The notes under the pieces are model-generated. The model worked only from the letters and a program-made list of their open reading frames with translations. It was not told the DNA's origin and did not search any database. A stretch of 34,775 nt of DNA from assembly GCA_026417515.1 (NCBI GenBank), contig JAOADC010000061.1, forward strand, positions 82,074 through 116,848, in the 5' to 3' direction. The translations under genes were made by a program, and so were the position numbers. The stretch is from Actinomycetota bacterium (lineage in GTDB: Bacteria > Actinomycetota > Aquicultoria > SKW223). Positions 1-7,941 of this stretch are shown one piece after another (the first letter of the stretch is position 1; the number at the start of each line of letters is the position of its first letter).

Positions 1-392
1 AGGCCGTTCTCTCAAAGCCCGATATGAGGCTTCCAATAGAGTATGCTCTATTTTATCCACAGAGAAGGGAACAGATAATCGACCCATTGCCTTACTCAAA
101 TATGACGCTTGAATTTGAAAGACCTGATAATGAAAAATTTCCTGCGCTTAATCTCGCTTATGAAGCAGGTAAACGTGGTGGTAATATGCCTGTAATTCTT
201 AATGCTGCCAACGAAGTTGCTGTTAGAGCATTTTTATCTGGTAGCATAAAATTTACTGATATATCAAAGGTGGTGGAAAGAACTCTTTCATCCTTTACGT
301 GGAGGAAGATGGAAAGCATTAAAGATATTGTTGAAACTGATCAAACCGCACGCACTAAGGCAATTAGCATTATTAAAGAGATGAAAATTTAG
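1..392 (+). CDS. dxr: 1-deoxy-D-xylulose 5-phosphate reductoisomerase, C-terminal part (5' truncated by window edge)
   Basis: This is the C-terminal part of DXP reductoisomerase (IspC). The enzyme rearranges and reduces 1-deoxy-D-xylulose 5-phosphate to MEP, the first committed step of the MEP isoprenoid pathway in the cytosol. The reading frame is open from base 3 (AVLSKPDMRLPIEYAL), upstream of the ATG at 24 used by the ORF track, so the gene enters from outside the window. Family marks are the PDMRLPIEYAL stretch and the LNAANEVAV motif, followed by the helical C-terminal domain. It ends with TAG at 390-392. The next gene, rseP, lies in the same frame 15 bases downstream, and ispG of the same pathway follows. 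The dxr-rseP-ispG-proS order is a common bacterial arrangement. The internal ATG at 24 is not a start. Confidence 0.95.
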   Translation, partial: AVLSKPDMRLPIEYALFYPQRREQIIDPLPYSNMTLEFERPDNEKFPALNLAYEAGKRGGNMPVILNAANEVAVRAFLSGSIKFTDISKVVERTLSSFTWRKMESIKDIVETDQTARTKAISIIKEMKI

Positions 393-400
393 AAAGGAGG
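393..400 (+). promoter_or_regulatory. Strong Shine-Dalgarno deciding the rseP CTG start
   Basis: AAAGGAGG lies directly after the dxr stop and 7 bases before CTG 408. No ATG, GTG or TTG occurs in frame between the dxr stop and the HExxH codons, so this site is the main evidence that CTG 408 starts rseP. Confidence 0.75.
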
Positions 401-407
401 AACACGT

Positions 408-1448
408 CTGGGAGTTTTCTTAGCCATTCTCGGGGTTGCCATACTCATACTTGCCCATGAGTTCGGTCATTTCTTAATAGCAAGGATCTTTCGTATAAGG
501 GTTGAGGAGTTTGTAATTGGTCTTCCAGGCCCAAAGATTATTAAGTTTAAAAAAGGAGATACTGTATATGGTATCTCAGCAATTCCTTTTGGTGGTTATG
601 TTAGACTCTATGGCGAGTTTGAGGATCCAAATGACCCAAATTTAAGTCAGAATCCTGAATCATTCATCCACAAGCCATGGTATGTTCAAGCGCTGGTTGT
701 AGCAGCAGGAGCTTTCTTTAATTTTCTTATTGCGATTCTCATTTTTGCCATAATGTTTGTCTATGGTGTTCCAGGATATCCGACAACAACTATTGACAAA
801 GTTATACCACAAAGTCCAGCAGAGAAAGCAGGTATTCAGCCTGGCGACAAGATCTTAAGAATAGATTCTATGAAAGTCAGAGAATGGCAGGATATTTCAG
901 ATTTTGTTTCGAAAAACCCAAACAGACAGGTTGAATTAATTATAAAGAGAAATGATAAAGAAATCAGGATAAGAGCAACCATAGGAGAAAAGAACAATAA
1001 AGGATTTCTCGGAGTTCAATCAAAAACCACCGTAAAAAGACTTTCTCCATTTAGCGCTCTTTTAGAGTCGACGAAACTTACTGCCGGTATGCTGGTGACA
1101 TTCGTCAAATTACTGTTTAGCGAAGCCTTCAAGGGTGACTTACTGAAGCAGAGCACAGGTCCTGTCGGTATAGTTGTTGAGACTTCCAGAGCAGTTAAGG
1201 TAGGTTTTGACTTCTACTTGTTCCTCATCGGTCTCATAAGCATAAACCTTGGTCTTGTAAACCTCCTTCCAATTCCTCCGCTGGACGGTGGAAGAATCGT
1301 TATTATCTTTCTTGAAAGGGCAATAAAGAAAAAGATACCTCAAAATGCTCTGGCTTTGATCCAGCTGTTTGGCATACTCCTATTTGCATATCTTATGATT
1401 TATCTCCTTATTTCAGATATTCAGAGATATTTTCATTTAAATTTCTAG
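408..1448 (+). CDS. rseP: RIP metalloprotease RseP (site-2 protease)
   Basis: This is an integral-membrane zinc metalloprotease that cleaves transmembrane segments of anti-sigma factors and leftover signal peptides in the cytoplasmic membrane. The ORF track starts at 753, but the frame is open back to 393 and the upstream part holds the active site HEFGH (about residues 17-21). Next come a conserved hydrophobic AGAFFNFLIA segment and one PDZ domain (about residues 120-200, with SPAEKAGIQPGD). The second zinc motif NLLPIPPLDGG follows, with Asp at about 293, and then a final membrane helix. With the CTG start at 408 the protein is about 346 residues, normal for single-PDZ RseP. The start is chosen because AAAGGAGG sits 7 bases upstream and no canonical start codon precedes HExxH. 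It lies between dxr and ispG. The function is secure; the CTG codon is an inference. Confidence 0.93.
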   Translation: MGVFLAILGVAILILAHEFGHFLIARIFRIRVEEFVIGLPGPKIIKFKKGDTVYGISAIPFGGYVRLYGEFEDPNDPNLSQNPESFIHKPWYVQALVVAAGAFFNFLIAILIFAIMFVYGVPGYPTTTIDKVIPQSPAEKAGIQPGDKILRIDSMKVREWQDISDFVSKNPNRQVELIIKRNDKEIRIRATIGEKNNKGFLGVQSKTTVKRLSPFSALLESTKLTAGMLVTFVKLLFSEAFKGDLLKQSTGPVGIVVETSRAVKVGFDFYLFLIGLISINLGLVNLLPIPPLDGGRIVIIFLERAIKKKIPQNALALIQLFGILLFAYLMIYLLISDIQRYFHLNF

Positions 1449-1460
1449 GCGGGTGCAGTA

Positions 1461-2516
1461 GTGAAGAGAAGAAAAACCAGAGCAGTTCGGGTGGGAAACC
1501 TCTTTATTGGTGGAGAATACCCTATATCTGTTCAGACAATGACCAATACAGATACAAGAGATATTAAGAAAACTATTGCGCAGATAAAAAAAATAGAAGA
1601 GGCTGGAGCAGATTTAGTTCGTGTATCAATTCCTGACGAAGATTCAGCAGATGCGCTTAGATCAATAGTCAGTTCAATAGGTATTCCTGTCGTTGCGGAT
1701 ATTCATTTTAATTATAAGCTAGCCCTTGCTGCTGTAATAAATGGGGCTGCAAAAATAAGAATCAACCCTGGCACTATTGGATCTGAAAAATCAGTAAAAG
1801 AGATCATCAAGTTATGCAAAGAATATAATGTGCCTATAAGAATTGGTCTGAACGCAGCTTCTCTTCCAAGAAAATTTAAAGGCCTGAATCACACCGAAGC
1901 ACTCATTGAGGCTGCAAAATATTGGGTTTCTTTCTTTGAAGATGAAGGTTTCTTTGATATCGTTATTTCAGCAAAAAGTTCGTCTGTTATAGAAACTATC
2001 GAGACCTATTCCAAACTGGCTGAAGTATTCGATTATCCATTTCACTTGGGAGTTACAGAATCAGGGACAAAATTCTCAGGAAGCATCAGATCTGCAGTAG
2101 CAATTTCAATACTTCTCCATAATGGAATTGGAGATACAATACGCGTTTCATTATCCTCTGACCCTGTTGATGAGGTAAGGGCAGGCATTGAGATACTAAA
2201 ATCGCTTGAATTGAGGAAGGGACCTATAGTTATTTCGTGCCCGACATGCGCAAGGACAACAATAGATGTAGAAAAGATAGCCTCTGAAGTGGAAAACATG
2301 CTTTTATCAGTTAAAATACCGCTTAAAGTTGCGGTTATGGGCTGTGAAGTTAATGGACCTGGTGAAGCAAGAGACGCTGACCTAGGTCTTGCAGGAACCA
2401 AGAGAGGCGTTATGCTTTTTAAGAAAGGTAAACCATTGGGAGTGTACAGCAGTTCTGAGGCTTTTGAATATCTACTGAAACTAATTAAAGAAGAATATCT
2501 GAAGGAGGATGGATGA
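1461..2516 (+). CDS. ispG: 4-hydroxy-3-methylbut-2-en-1-yl diphosphate synthase (flavodoxin/ferredoxin)
   Basis: IspG (GcpE) reduces 2-C-methyl-D-erythritol 2,4-cyclodiphosphate to HMBPP, the penultimate step of the MEP pathway, using a [4Fe-4S] cluster. The 351-residue protein matches the short bacterial form: a TIM barrel opening with SVQTMTNTDTRD, then a C-terminal cluster domain. The three cluster cysteines are C260 and C263 (CPTCART) and C295 (GCEVNGPGEA). The start is GTG at 1461, 12 bases after the rseP stop, with only a weak GC-rich ribosome site. The 3' end overlaps proS as ATGA. Together with dxr upstream it shows that the organism makes isoprenoids by the MEP route. No insertion domain of the plant/Chlamydia type is present. 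Confidence 0.97.
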   Translation: MKRRKTRAVRVGNLFIGGEYPISVQTMTNTDTRDIKKTIAQIKKIEEAGADLVRVSIPDEDSADALRSIVSSIGIPVVADIHFNYKLALAAVINGAAKIRINPGTIGSEKSVKEIIKLCKEYNVPIRIGLNAASLPRKFKGLNHTEALIEAAKYWVSFFEDEGFFDIVISAKSSSVIETIETYSKLAEVFDYPFHLGVTESGTKFSGSIRSAVAISILLHNGIGDTIRVSLSSDPVDEVRAGIEILKSLELRKGPIVISCPTCARTTIDVEKIASEVENMLLSVKIPLKVAVMGCEVNGPGEARDADLGLAGTKRGVMLFKKGKPLGVYSSSEAFEYLLKLIKEEYLKEDG

Positions 2517-4258
2517 GGCAGAGCAAATTCTATGTACCAACTTTAAAGGAAAATCCGGCAGAAGCAGAGGTTCAATCACATCGTCTACTAATAAGAGCAG
2601 GATATATTCGGAAGGTGGCAGCTGGAGTCTATACATTCTTGCCGTTGGGAAAAAGGTCTCTACAAAAAATAGAGAACATCGTCAGGGAAGAAATGAATAG
2701 GTTTGGTGCTCAGGAAATTCTTATGCCAGCGCTTCAACCCAAGGAATTATGGGAGAAAACAGGCAGATGGGACGCTTACGGTCCAATGATGATGAAACTA
2801 AAAGACAGAAAGGGAAGAGATTTTGCTTTAGGTCCAACTCATGAAGAACTCATTACAACACTTGTCTCTCTTGATGTACGTTCCTATAAGGAACTTCCTT
2901 TAAATCTTTACCAGATTCAGCCTAAGTTTAGAGACGAGCCTCGACCTCGTTTCGGTTTGATAAGGGCTCGTGAGTTCATTATGAAGGATGCATATAGTTT
3001 TGACGTTGACGAGGATGGCTTAAAGGAATCCTATGAGAAAATGAGGAAAGCCTATAACAATGTTTTTCGAAGGGTAGGACTTAAATTTATAGCAGTAAAA
3101 GCCCACACAGGATTGATCGGTGGTTCAGATTCAGAAGAATTTATGGCTTTAGCCGAGATCGGTGAAGATAGCATCTTTGTTTGCTCCAATTGTGGATATG
3201 CCGCAAACAGAGAACTTGCAAAAAGTAAATTCACTTACAAATGGCCAGAAGAAGATCGGGCTCTAACTAAAATGCATACACCTGCAAGAATGAGTGTTAA
3301 TGATGTAGCCCAGTTCTTATCTGTTCCAGAAACGATGCTCATAAAAACTATGATTTACAGGACTGAAAAGGGTTATGTTGCTGCGGTAATACCTGGAGAC
3401 AGAGAGGCTGTTGAAACAAAAATTCAGACAGCGCTTGGGGTCAATAATGTTGAGCTTATTAATCCAGACGATTTTGAAAAACTGGGACTACCTTTTGGTT
3501 ATGTGGGTCCAGTTGGCCTGAAAGAAATATTGCCAGGCGTGGTGATTGTTATAGATGAGAGAATCGTGGACTTCAAAAACGGAGTTACAGGTGCCAACGA
3601 AAAGGACTACCATCTTACTGGAGTAACATATGGAAGAGATTTTGTCGCTGACATTGTTGCTGATATTGCTGAAGCAAAGGATGAAGATGCTTGCCCCAAC
3701 TGCGGTGAGGCTATTAAAGAAGAAAAGGCCATCGAAGTCGGTCACATCTTTCAATTGGGTACGAAGTACTCTGAATCTTTGGATGCCTGTTTCTTGAACG
3801 AAAAGGGAGAAAGAAAGCCTTTCTTTATGGGTTGTTATGGAATCGGAGTTTCACGAATTCTTTCAGCAGCAGTCGAGCAAAACAATGACGATAGGGGTAT
3901 GTTTCTGCCTTTACCAATTGCACCTTTTGAACTTCACCTGCTACTACTCAATCCAGCTGATAAACTCCTTAAGAACACAGCTGAAAACCTTTATGAACTT
4001 CTTTCAAACAATGGATTTGAAGTTCTTTACGACGATAGAGAAGATGTCACACCTGGTGTAAAGTTTTCTGACGCTGACCTGATTGGCATCCCACTTCAGA
4101 TTATTGTAGGCAAGAAATTCCTTGAAGAGTCAAAAGTTGAGATAAAAATAAGAAGCACAGGAGAAAGAGTTCTGGTCTCGACGGAAAATTTGATTGAATA
4201 TCTAAATGACTGGAAAAACAATGAATACTCAAAGTTCAGCGCAGTCTATGAAGGATGA
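2513..4258 (+). CDS. proS: Prolyl-tRNA synthetase (bacterial type, with editing insertion)
   Basis: ProRS charges tRNA-Pro in the cytosol. The 581-residue class II synthetase has an N-terminal catalytic core (motif 2 around FRDEPRPRFGLIRAREF). A CxxC-containing strand (CSNCGYAA) precedes an inserted YbaK-like editing domain at about residues 225-400 that removes mischarged alanine. Motif 3 follows (MGCYGIGVSRILSAAVEQ), then a C-terminal anticodon-binding domain ending near residue 570. Length and domain order match the E. coli-type enzyme, not the archaeal/eukaryotic-like form. The ATG start at 2513 overlaps the ispG stop by four bases (ATGA) and has GAAGGAGG just upstream, so the two genes are probably translationally coupled. 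Confidence 0.97.
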   Translation: MRQSKFYVPTLKENPAEAEVQSHRLLIRAGYIRKVAAGVYTFLPLGKRSLQKIENIVREEMNRFGAQEILMPALQPKELWEKTGRWDAYGPMMMKLKDRKGRDFALGPTHEELITTLVSLDVRSYKELPLNLYQIQPKFRDEPRPRFGLIRAREFIMKDAYSFDVDEDGLKESYEKMRKAYNNVFRRVGLKFIAVKAHTGLIGGSDSEEFMALAEIGEDSIFVCSNCGYAANRELAKSKFTYKWPEEDRALTKMHTPARMSVNDVAQFLSVPETMLIKTMIYRTEKGYVAAVIPGDREAVETKIQTALGVNNVELINPDDFEKLGLPFGYVGPVGLKEILPGVVIVIDERIVDFKNGVTGANEKDYHLTGVTYGRDFVADIVADIAEAKDEDACPNCGEAIKEEKAIEVGHIFQLGTKYSESLDACFLNEKGERKPFFMGCYGIGVSRILSAAVEQNNDDRGMFLPLPIAPFELHLLLLNPADKLLKNTAENLYELLSNNGFEVLYDDREDVTPGVKFSDADLIGIPLQIIVGKKFLEESKVEIKIRSTGERVLVSTENLIEYLNDWKNNEYSKFSAVYEG

Positions 4259-4916
4259 TAAGATCTTCGAAATCATTGCCATTATTCCTGCTTTTAACGA
4301 GGAGGGCAGGGTAGGCAAGGTAGTCGAGGTAGTTGTAAATTCAGGAGTGGCTGATCTAACAGTAGTCGTTGATGATGGTTCAACTGATAAGACTGCAGAA
4401 GAAGCAAGAAAAGCAGGAGCGCATGTTATTAAAAAGCCGGTCAATGAAGGAAAAGCGGCTGCTCTGGAAACGGCATTAAGAAAATATAAGGCCAATATAT
4501 ATCTTTTTATTGATGCTGATCTGTATGGTTTGAAAGAAGATCATTTAAGAAAGATGTTAGAACCACTTAAAGATAAATCTGTTGGTATGGTTTTAGGAAG
4601 GCTTTCAAAAGGCAGGCTTGCAACCAACCTATCGCATTTTATCACTCCAAATATTACAGGACAGAGAGCCATAAGAAACGAGTTGGTGCAATCCTTACCA
4701 GATCTTTCAAGATTTGGGTTTGCTGTTGAAGTTTTTCTGAACGATTTTTGCAAGAAACGTGGATATAAAATTGTCTATGTTGAACTTGAAGGGGTATCCC
4801 AATTTCTCAAAGAAGAGAAATCTGGAATATTTTCTGGTTTTATATTCAGATTGAAAATGTATGCTGACATACTAATATTTTTGGTTAAGAGATATTTTGG
4901 TTTGGTCAAATTTTAA
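4248..4916 (+). CDS. Family 2-type glycosyltransferase
   Basis: This is a soluble GT-A fold glycosyltransferase of about 222 residues. It opens with AIIPAFNEEGRVGKVV, has the nucleotide-binding VVDDGSTD (about residues 41-47) and the metal-binding DAD motif (about 89-91), then ITGQRAIRNE, which resembles the acceptor region of GT2/GT81 enzymes. There are no obvious transmembrane helices, though the C-terminal stretch is hydrophobic and may touch the membrane. The start is uncertain. ATG 4248 overlaps proS by 11 bases and puts the first beta strand at a normal position; ATG 4206 and 4221 would add a polar extension. The sugar donor and acceptor cannot be read from sequence; lipid or polyprenyl-phosphate glycosylation and glucosylglycerate-type solute synthesis are both possible. 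It is last in the dxr-proS group. Confidence 0.8.
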   Translation: MKDDKIFEIIAIIPAFNEEGRVGKVVEVVVNSGVADLTVVVDDGSTDKTAEEARKAGAHVIKKPVNEGKAAALETALRKYKANIYLFIDADLYGLKEDHLRKMLEPLKDKSVGMVLGRLSKGRLATNLSHFITPNITGQRAIRNELVQSLPDLSRFGFAVEVFLNDFCKKRGYKIVYVELEGVSQFLKEEKSGIFSGFIFRLKMYADILIFLVKRYFGLVKF

Positions 4917-4997
4917 AAATAAAATTGATTTAAACTTAAAATTAATGCAAAATAACTATTCAATTTTTATTCAACCAATGCCTCGGAGGTTTTAGCG
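4917..4997 (+). promoter_or_regulatory. AT-rich promoter region of the NifV-like/aconitase/IDH operon
   Basis: This 81-base AT-rich gap separates the proS group from the next operon. It holds TTGATTTA at 4925-4932 and ATAACTAT at 4952-4959. Both octamers also occur, in the same order, in the strong promoter before ilvD. A clear -10 box at proper spacing is not evident here. CGGAGGT at 4984-4990 is the ribosome site for ATG 4998. I see no terminator hairpin for the upstream genes. Confidence 0.4.
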
Positions 4998-6128
4998 ATG
5001 ACCGAAAGAAAAGTTTTCATCGACGACACAACATTAAGGGATGGAGAGCAGACTGCCGGTGTTGTCTTTTCCAATCACGAAAAGATCACCATTGCGAGGA
5101 TGCTTGCTGAAATTGGTGTTGATCAAATCGAAGCAGGAATACCTGCTATGGGTGGCGACGAAAAGGAAGTTATTAAGAAAATAGTTGATCTCGATCTTCC
5201 CTGTTCAATTCTTGCCTGGAACCGTGCTGTCATCGATGATATCAAGCATTCGCTTGACACAGGTGTTAAAGCAATCGCTGTATCGATTGCCGTTTCTGAT
5301 ATACATATCCAACACAAACTCCGCACTTCAAGAGAGTGGGTTATTGATGCAATTAAAAAATCTGTAGACTTCGCTAAATCTCACGATCTTTATGTTTCAG
5401 TAAATGGAGAGGATGCTTCTAGGGCAGATATTGAGTTCCTCATCGAGGTTGCAAGAACGGCAAAAGAGCACGGTGCTGATAGATTCAGGTTTTGCGACAC
5501 AATAGGCCTGATGGAACCATTCAAGACCTACGAGATTATTAAGACGATAATTGATGAAACTGGAATTGATGTGGAAATGCACACTCATAATGACCTTGGA
5601 CTTGCAACTGCAAACGCTTTAGCAGGCGTAAAAGCAGGTGCAAAGTGGGTAAATACAACTGTGATGGGTCTCGGAGAAAGAGCAGGAAACGCTCCAATTG
5701 AAGAAGTTGTGATGGCCTTGAAACTGACGATGGGCATAGACTTACCTATAAAAACATCTATGTTCAGAGAACTTGCAGAATATGTTGCAAAGGCATCCTC
5801 TCGCACTGTGCCAGTATGGAAAGCAGTTGTCGGAGCCAACGTATTTGCACACGAAAGCGGTATTCACGCCGATGGAGTTCTTAAAGATCCAAAAACATAT
5901 GAAGCTTTCTCTCCTGAAGAGGTTGGACTTGAAAGGCAGATTCTTATCGGAAAGCATTCTGGAACTCATGCACTGGTGGCAAAATTCAGAGAATACGGAA
6001 TAGAACTCTCAAGAGAGGAAGCAAATCAACTTCTTCCTCTCGTAAGAAAAACAGCAATCGAACTGAAGCGTGCTTTGTTTGACAAGGAACTTATGCTCAT
6101 CTATAAGCAAATGAAAGAAGGGTCCTAA
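4998..6128 (+). CDS. NifV-type condensing enzyme: homocitrate synthase or Re-citrate synthase
   Basis: This is a DRE-TIM metallolyase that condenses acetyl-CoA with a 2-oxoacid in the cytosol. The 376-residue protein is a single TIM barrel plus a short C-terminal subdomain. It has the RDGEQ motif (residues 14-18), the metal site HTHND (about 195-199) and GLGERAGNAPIEE. It lacks the C-terminal allosteric domain carried by leuA and cimA in this window. Overall it resembles NifV homocitrate synthase, including the VSDxxxxHKL stretch. Related proteins include Re-type citrate synthases of anaerobes, so the partner could be 2-oxoglutarate (giving homocitrate) or oxaloacetate (giving citrate). The downstream dehydrogenase carries isocitrate-type residues, which favours citrate. 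No nif genes are present, so a role in nitrogenase cofactor synthesis is unlikely. The start has CGGAGGT 7 bases upstream. Confidence 0.85.
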   Translation: MTERKVFIDDTTLRDGEQTAGVVFSNHEKITIARMLAEIGVDQIEAGIPAMGGDEKEVIKKIVDLDLPCSILAWNRAVIDDIKHSLDTGVKAIAVSIAVSDIHIQHKLRTSREWVIDAIKKSVDFAKSHDLYVSVNGEDASRADIEFLIEVARTAKEHGADRFRFCDTIGLMEPFKTYEIIKTIIDETGIDVEMHTHNDLGLATANALAGVKAGAKWVNTTVMGLGERAGNAPIEEVVMALKLTMGIDLPIKTSMFRELAEYVAKASSRTVPVWKAVVGANVFAHESGIHADGVLKDPKTYEAFSPEEVGLERQILIGKHSGTHALVAKFREYGIELSREEANQLLPLVRKTAIELKRALFDKELMLIYKQMKEGS

Positions 6129-6152
6129 AAAAGGAGGATAAGGAGCAAGAAG

Positions 6153-7409
6153 ATGGGAATGACCCTTGCACAAGCAATTCTATCAAAAAAAGTCGGTAGA
6201 CCTGTCAGTGAAGGAGAAATTGTTCTTGTAGATTTAGATTTTATGATGGGGCAGGACGGTACGTCACCGCTTGCAATCAAAGTCTTTAAGGAGATGGGTG
6301 GTAAAAAAGTTTTTGATCCATCCAAAATCGCGCTCGTTATAGATCACAGTTCTCCTTCTCCAAACCACGGTGTTTCGCAACTACACGATATGATGAGAAA
6401 ATTTGCACGTGAAACCGGTGTAATCCTCTACGATATCGGAGATGGCGTCTGTCATCAACTTCTTCCTGAGATGGGTCATGTGGTTCCCGGAGATGTTGTT
6501 ATAGGTGCAGATTCACATACCTGCACTTATGGTGCTCTTGGAGCTTTTGCAACCGGGGTGGGTTCAACAGACCTTGCTGCTGCAATGATATCCGGAAAGA
6601 CCTGGTTTAAAGTTCCTGAGACAATTAAGATAATCCTTAACGGAAACCTGCCAAAAGGAGTTTTTTCAAAAGATATATTTCTTGAGATAGCAAGAAGACT
6701 TACTGCTGATGGAGCCACGTATAAAGCACTTGAATACCATGGAAGTACAATAAGTGAACTTTCTATGGATGCTCGATTCACAATAGCCAATATGGCTATA
6801 GAAGTTGGTGCCAAGGTAGGTCTATTCCTTCCAGACGATGTTTCCATAAGTTACGCAAGGTCGCATTCAAAAAGGAATTTTGTGCCTGTATTTCCTGACA
6901 AAGATGCGGTTTATGAGAATGAAGTTGAAATTGATGTGAATAAGTTGACTCCGTTAGTAGCAGCACCTCATACGGTTGATAATGTAAAACCTCTTGAAGA
7001 ACTGGAGGGAACCCCAATTCAGCAAGCATTTATCGGTACCTGCACCAATGGAAGATTGGAAGATCTTGAAATCGCTGCAAGAATTCTTGCCGGTAAGAAA
7101 ATAAACCCAGACACAAGACTAATTATTGCCCCTGCATCCAAGAAGGTACTTAAAGAAGCAGTAAAATCTGGAATTTTTGAGGTTCTGCTTGATGCTGGGG
7201 CAGTTTTTGTAACTCCTGGCTGTGGTGCCTGTGTAGGCACACATAACGGTGTTCCAGCAGATGGTGAAAATGTGATTTCAACTGCAAACAGGAATTTCAA
7301 GGGTCGTATGGGCAATCCAAACGCGTTTATTTATCTCGCTTCACCAGCTACTGTTGCAGCATCTGCTCTCGAAGGAAAGATTGCTGACCCTAGAAAATAT
7401 ATTAGTTAG
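6153..7409 (+). CDS. LeuC-like aconitase/homoaconitase large subunit
   Basis: This is the large subunit of a [4Fe-4S] hydro-lyase of the LeuC/homoaconitase family. It moves a hydroxyl group by dehydration and rehydration and needs the LeuD-like subunit encoded next. At 418 residues it has the substrate and cluster motifs [23 protein letters not shown], a first cluster cysteine in GTCTNGR and the cysteine pair in GCGACVG. It is clearly related to, but strongly diverged from, the leucine-pathway leuC at 22159. Its position behind the NifV-like synthase and before an isocitrate-type dehydrogenase suggests it acts on citrate or homocitrate. AAGGAGG and a second AAGGAGC precede ATG 6153. Automatic annotation would probably call it 3-isopropylmalate dehydratase. 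Confidence 0.87.
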   Translation: MGMTLAQAILSKKVGRPVSEGEIVLVDLDFMMGQDGTSPLAIKVFKEMGGKKVFDPSKIALVIDHSSPSPNHGVSQLHDMMRKFARETGVILYDIGDGVCHQLLPEMGHVVPGDVVIGADSHTCTYGALGAFATGVGSTDLAAAMISGKTWFKVPETIKIILNGNLPKGVFSKDIFLEIARRLTADGATYKALEYHGSTISELSMDARFTIANMAIEVGAKVGLFLPDDVSISYARSHSKRNFVPVFPDKDAVYENEVEIDVNKLTPLVAAPHTVDNVKPLEELEGTPIQQAFIGTCTNGRLEDLEIAARILAGKKINPDTRLIIAPASKKVLKEAVKSGIFEVLLDAGAVFVTPGCGACVGTHNGVPADGENVISTANRNFKGRMGNPNAFIYLASPATVAASALEGKIADPRKYIS

Positions 7410-7422
7410 GAGTGCATAAAAT

Positions 7423-7920
7423 ATGGAACTTAAAGGAAAGGCTCATAAGTTCGGTGACGACATAAATACTGATTACATAATCTCAGGCAGGTACAAATTT
7501 AAGACACTGGATATGAACGAACTTGCCAAACACATTATGGAAGATCTTGATCCTGATTTTTACTCGAAACTCAACCCAGGAGATTTTATTGTTGCTGGAA
7601 AGAACTTTGGATGTGGTTCTTCAAGGGAACAGGCGCCACTTGCTATAAAACATGCCAATGTTTCAGCTGTAATCGCAAAATCTTTTGCCAGGATATTTTT
7701 TAGAAATTCAGTAAACGTTGGTTTAATGCTTATAGAAGCCGACACCGATTTAATAGACGATGGTGATGAACTGGTAATCCTTCCAAAGGAAGGGTTGATA
7801 AAAAACGTAACAAAGGGAATTGATATTCCTTTCAAACCACTTCCTGATTTTATGATCAAAATACTTTCTGACGGTGGACTTGTGGAGCACTTCAAGAAAC
7901 ATGGCGGATACAGTTTCTAA
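7423..7920 (+). CDS. LeuD-like aconitase/homoaconitase small subunit
   Basis: This is the small (swivel) subunit partner of the preceding LeuC-like protein, 165 residues. It shows the family stretches [26 protein letters not shown] and [13 protein letters not shown]. The loop that decides substrate in this family reads YKFKT (residues 24-28), while the leucine-pathway LeuD in the same window reads YLTT. Studies of methanogen enzymes show that a basic residue in this loop recognises an extra carboxylate, so the two lysines here support a tricarboxylate substrate such as citrate or homocitrate. The gene follows its partner by 13 bases with GGAG upstream of ATG 7423. Confidence 0.87.
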   Translation: MELKGKAHKFGDDINTDYIISGRYKFKTLDMNELAKHIMEDLDPDFYSKLNPGDFIVAGKNFGCGSSREQAPLAIKHANVSAVIAKSFARIFFRNSVNVGLMLIEADTDLIDDGDELVILPKEGLIKNVTKGIDIPFKPLPDFMIKILSDGGLVEHFKKHGGYSF

Positions 7921-7941
7921 TATAAGTAAAGGGGGATTTTC

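Noticed and set aside
753-1448. rseP start at ATG 753 as in the ORF track
   Set aside because: It would remove the HEFGH zinc-binding motif and the first membrane helix, which are encoded in the same open frame upstream.
2042-2401. 119-residue minus-strand ORF within ispG
   Set aside because: It lies opposite conserved ispG codons including the cluster cysteines; low-complexity serine/proline composition is typical of a shadow frame.
4998-6128. NifV role in nitrogenase cofactor synthesis
   Set aside because: No nif genes are near, and the enzyme is followed by isomerase and dehydrogenase genes that consume its product.
6153-7920. First LeuCD set as a simple redundant copy of the leucine isomerase
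   Set aside because: Sequences are strongly diverged, the substrate loop differs, and the neighbours are a NifV-like synthase and an isocitrate-type dehydrogenase.
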